A stretch of 7,851 nt of DNA from the NCBI GenBank assembly GCA_946055125.1, contig CAMGFF010000094.1, forward strand, positions 1 through 7,851. Direction: 5' to 3'. A program made the position numbers and the translations under genes. This stretch comes from an uncultured Prevotellaceae bacterium. GTDB lineage: Bacteria > Bacteroidota > Bacteroidia > Bacteroidales > Muribaculaceae. Below are positions 7,401 through 7,851 of this stretch, piece by piece; the stretch's first letter is position 1, and the number at the start of each line of letters is the position of its first letter. Below the pieces are notes generated by a model that did no database searches, was not told the origin of the DNA, and saw only the letters and a program-made list of their open reading frames with translations.

Positions 7401-7832
7401 AATATCGTAGTCATAGGGCAGCTCCACCTCGGCGGCGAAAGTGCGCAGCACGATTTGGAAGAACGAGTCGATGGTGCTCACGTTGAAGTTGGCATAGTCG
7501 AAGAGCAGTTCGGTGAGTGCGCGGCGGGCAGCGTCGCGCACCTGCTCCTCGGTGGCGTGGAAGTGGGAGCAGAGGGTGGAGAGGTAGCCACCCTCGGCCA
7601 CTTGCCAGCCGGCGAGCACGGCGAGTTCCTTCACTATGCGCTGCTTCATCTCATCGGTGGCCTTGTTGGAGAAGGTCACCGCCACGATGTGGCGGTGGTA
7701 TTCGCGGTGACGATTACCCGTGTAGAGTCGAGGCTCGCCGTGAGAGTTAGAGCCGAGCAACAACTTAATGTATTCAAGGGCAAGGGTGTAGGTCTTTCCC
7801 GACCCTGCCGAAGCCTTAATGATATTGAGCAT
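4470..7832 (-). CDS. addA: UvrD/RecB-family helicase-nuclease (AddA-like, exonuclease V beta-type)
   Basis: This is a complete ATP-dependent DNA helicase with a C-terminal nuclease, 1120 residues, the kind that resects double-strand ends for recombination. Superfamily 1A helicase motifs are all present: Walker A ASAGSGKT at 7-14, motif Ia TFSNKATDEMK at 53-63, TIDSFF at 120-125, Walker B DEFQDTS at 422-428, motif III GDEKQCIYRFRNSD at 453-466, motif IV NWRS at 491-494, motif V MTIHKSKGLEF at 771-781 and motif VI YVAFTRAVDELHIF at 858-871. The RecB-type PD-(D/E)XK nuclease site also looks intact: His985 in LYHKIF, Glu1047, Asp1060 in PDRI, the IDYK core with Asp1074 and Lys1076, and QxxxY at 1088-1092. 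The ATG at 7832 fits because the Walker A motif normally sits only a few residues from the start. Bacteroidota generally use an AddAB pair; the expected partner AddB would lie just beyond the right edge. Bases 7833-7851 contain minus-strand stops in more than one frame, consistent with the end of an upstream gene. RecB is the alternative name; helicase plus nuclease alone does not separate the two. Confidence 0.92.
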   Translation of the reverse strand: MLNIIKASAGSGKTYTLALEYIKLLLGSNSHGEPRLYTGNRHREYHRHIVAVTFSNKATDEMKQRIVKELAVLAGWQVAEGGYLSTLCSHFHATEEQVRDAARRALTELLFDYANFNVSTIDSFFQIVLRTFAAEVELPYDYDIELNDEYALAVGVHDFLNLIRSDHNEYRQVLGWLQKYVHAQLAEGEGAWNPFKEGNQQAADGKGFGSGKSLFSLAGIINTETFRKVHNEMNEYLDAGRGTLMQFQTSLEQRAHILLDRFHNAVKLGNRRFVESGYEDFRSRRGSLSAFLIKAADPDFKLTEKVLENRKYLGVGQSNITKSKMPKHLPEPDDNFNQFIDEQCGIALDSARDYVLLTKIIGNIYKLGLLAYINRCVTNFRNENNLILLSDTNSLLSDIIGEDDTPFIYERIGTRVNNFLIDEFQDTSQLQWHNMEPMLRNSLADNQFNLIIGDEKQCIYRFRNSDPSLLQYKVGHDLHQWVTPQSDKNRNWRSRPMVVKFNNIFFTHLAATLELSDVYANVVQHYKDGLDPQSGYVRINMLDKALTADDIAERVINLICDMIDRGYSQSDIAILVNTNAQGATMIRNILEYDKLDDRRHRINVVSNESLLLCNSPAVRLVVSYLRYIALTQTMPDGIDERTRLRSFNEHLHRLLRQYERIVNTGKLPGDALDECFAHIEEMDTAERDITRFLPRNSESFSLVTLVERIIECVSEEARVKENAFLQAFQDVVIDFSTRTCGTLLSFLRWWDRAGSHLSIASPEGIDAVNVMTIHKSKGLEFGCVILPFATWEIGKLSDTLWFTHKELWDSGFFTGYDDGLIPPLLPVSRYKGLDDTPLAKPFLEQLKLATLDSLNKTYVAFTRAVDELHIFTLGHSGKKGEALAQKLDYYFANFTGCCGHKEALELNERHNADVATWLSANEDLETGETYFEAGSICPKTQSEKKKPAPAEHMEPYRVINRHDLAVFKLPDVFYTPERERGILYHKIFSMIHTASDLDRVLRYCDSRFMLPADTVEHRAMTEGIRAMLCQSEEVKSWFASGNRVYNERTILVGRDRPRPDRIITTPDGRTIVIDYKFGEPHHRSHAAQVRSYMKLLTDAGFHGVEGRIWYPFEARIVTVK

Positions 7833-7851
7833 TTCTATCAGTTAGGAGTTA

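Overview
The window looks like core chromosome of a Bacteroidota organism, most likely order Bacteroidales; the gut family Muribaculaceae is a guess. Four things point there. The recognisable promoters fit the Bacteroidota -33/-7 pattern (TTG, about 19-20 bases, TAnnTTTG). The genes lack Shine-Dalgarno sequences and have A/T-rich leaders. An Ig-like-domain lipoprotein of a family typical of Bacteroidota is present. GC-rich coding DNA alternates with very AT-rich gaps. I see no transposase, phage gene, CRISPR array, tRNA or rRNA, so this is mostly housekeeping DNA.

Layout from left to right: (1) 1-1084, minus strand: the first 361 residues of SecD, probably the SecD half of a SecDF fusion, running off the left edge. 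(2) 1085-1309: an AT-rich divergent promoter region with a palindrome. (3) 1310-3496, plus strand: a 728-residue Ig-like-domain lipoprotein starting at GTG. (4) 3497-3665: a short gap with a heptamer tandem repeat and a small inverted repeat. (5) 3666-4226, plus strand: a SlyD-type FKBP prolyl isomerase with a Cys/His-rich metal-binding tail. (6) 4227-4469: a gap holding a very good Bacteroidota promoter (4328-4358) that leads, after about 70 bases without an ORF, into a textbook intrinsic terminator (4401-4433). This is best read as an unannotated small RNA gene. (7) 4470-7832, minus strand: a complete 1120-residue UvrD/RecB-type helicase-nuclease (AddA-like), whose start lies 19 bases from the right edge.

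The genes have loosely related jobs: SecDF drives protein export, the lipoprotein would be an exported envelope protein, SlyD is a cytoplasmic chaperone and metal-binding protein, and the helicase-nuclease processes DNA double-strand ends. No dedicated multi-gene pathway is evident. The most interesting element is the small-RNA candidate between slyD and the helicase gene, whose 5' part carries an octamer complementary to AUGAAAAA, a common way for a coding region to begin.
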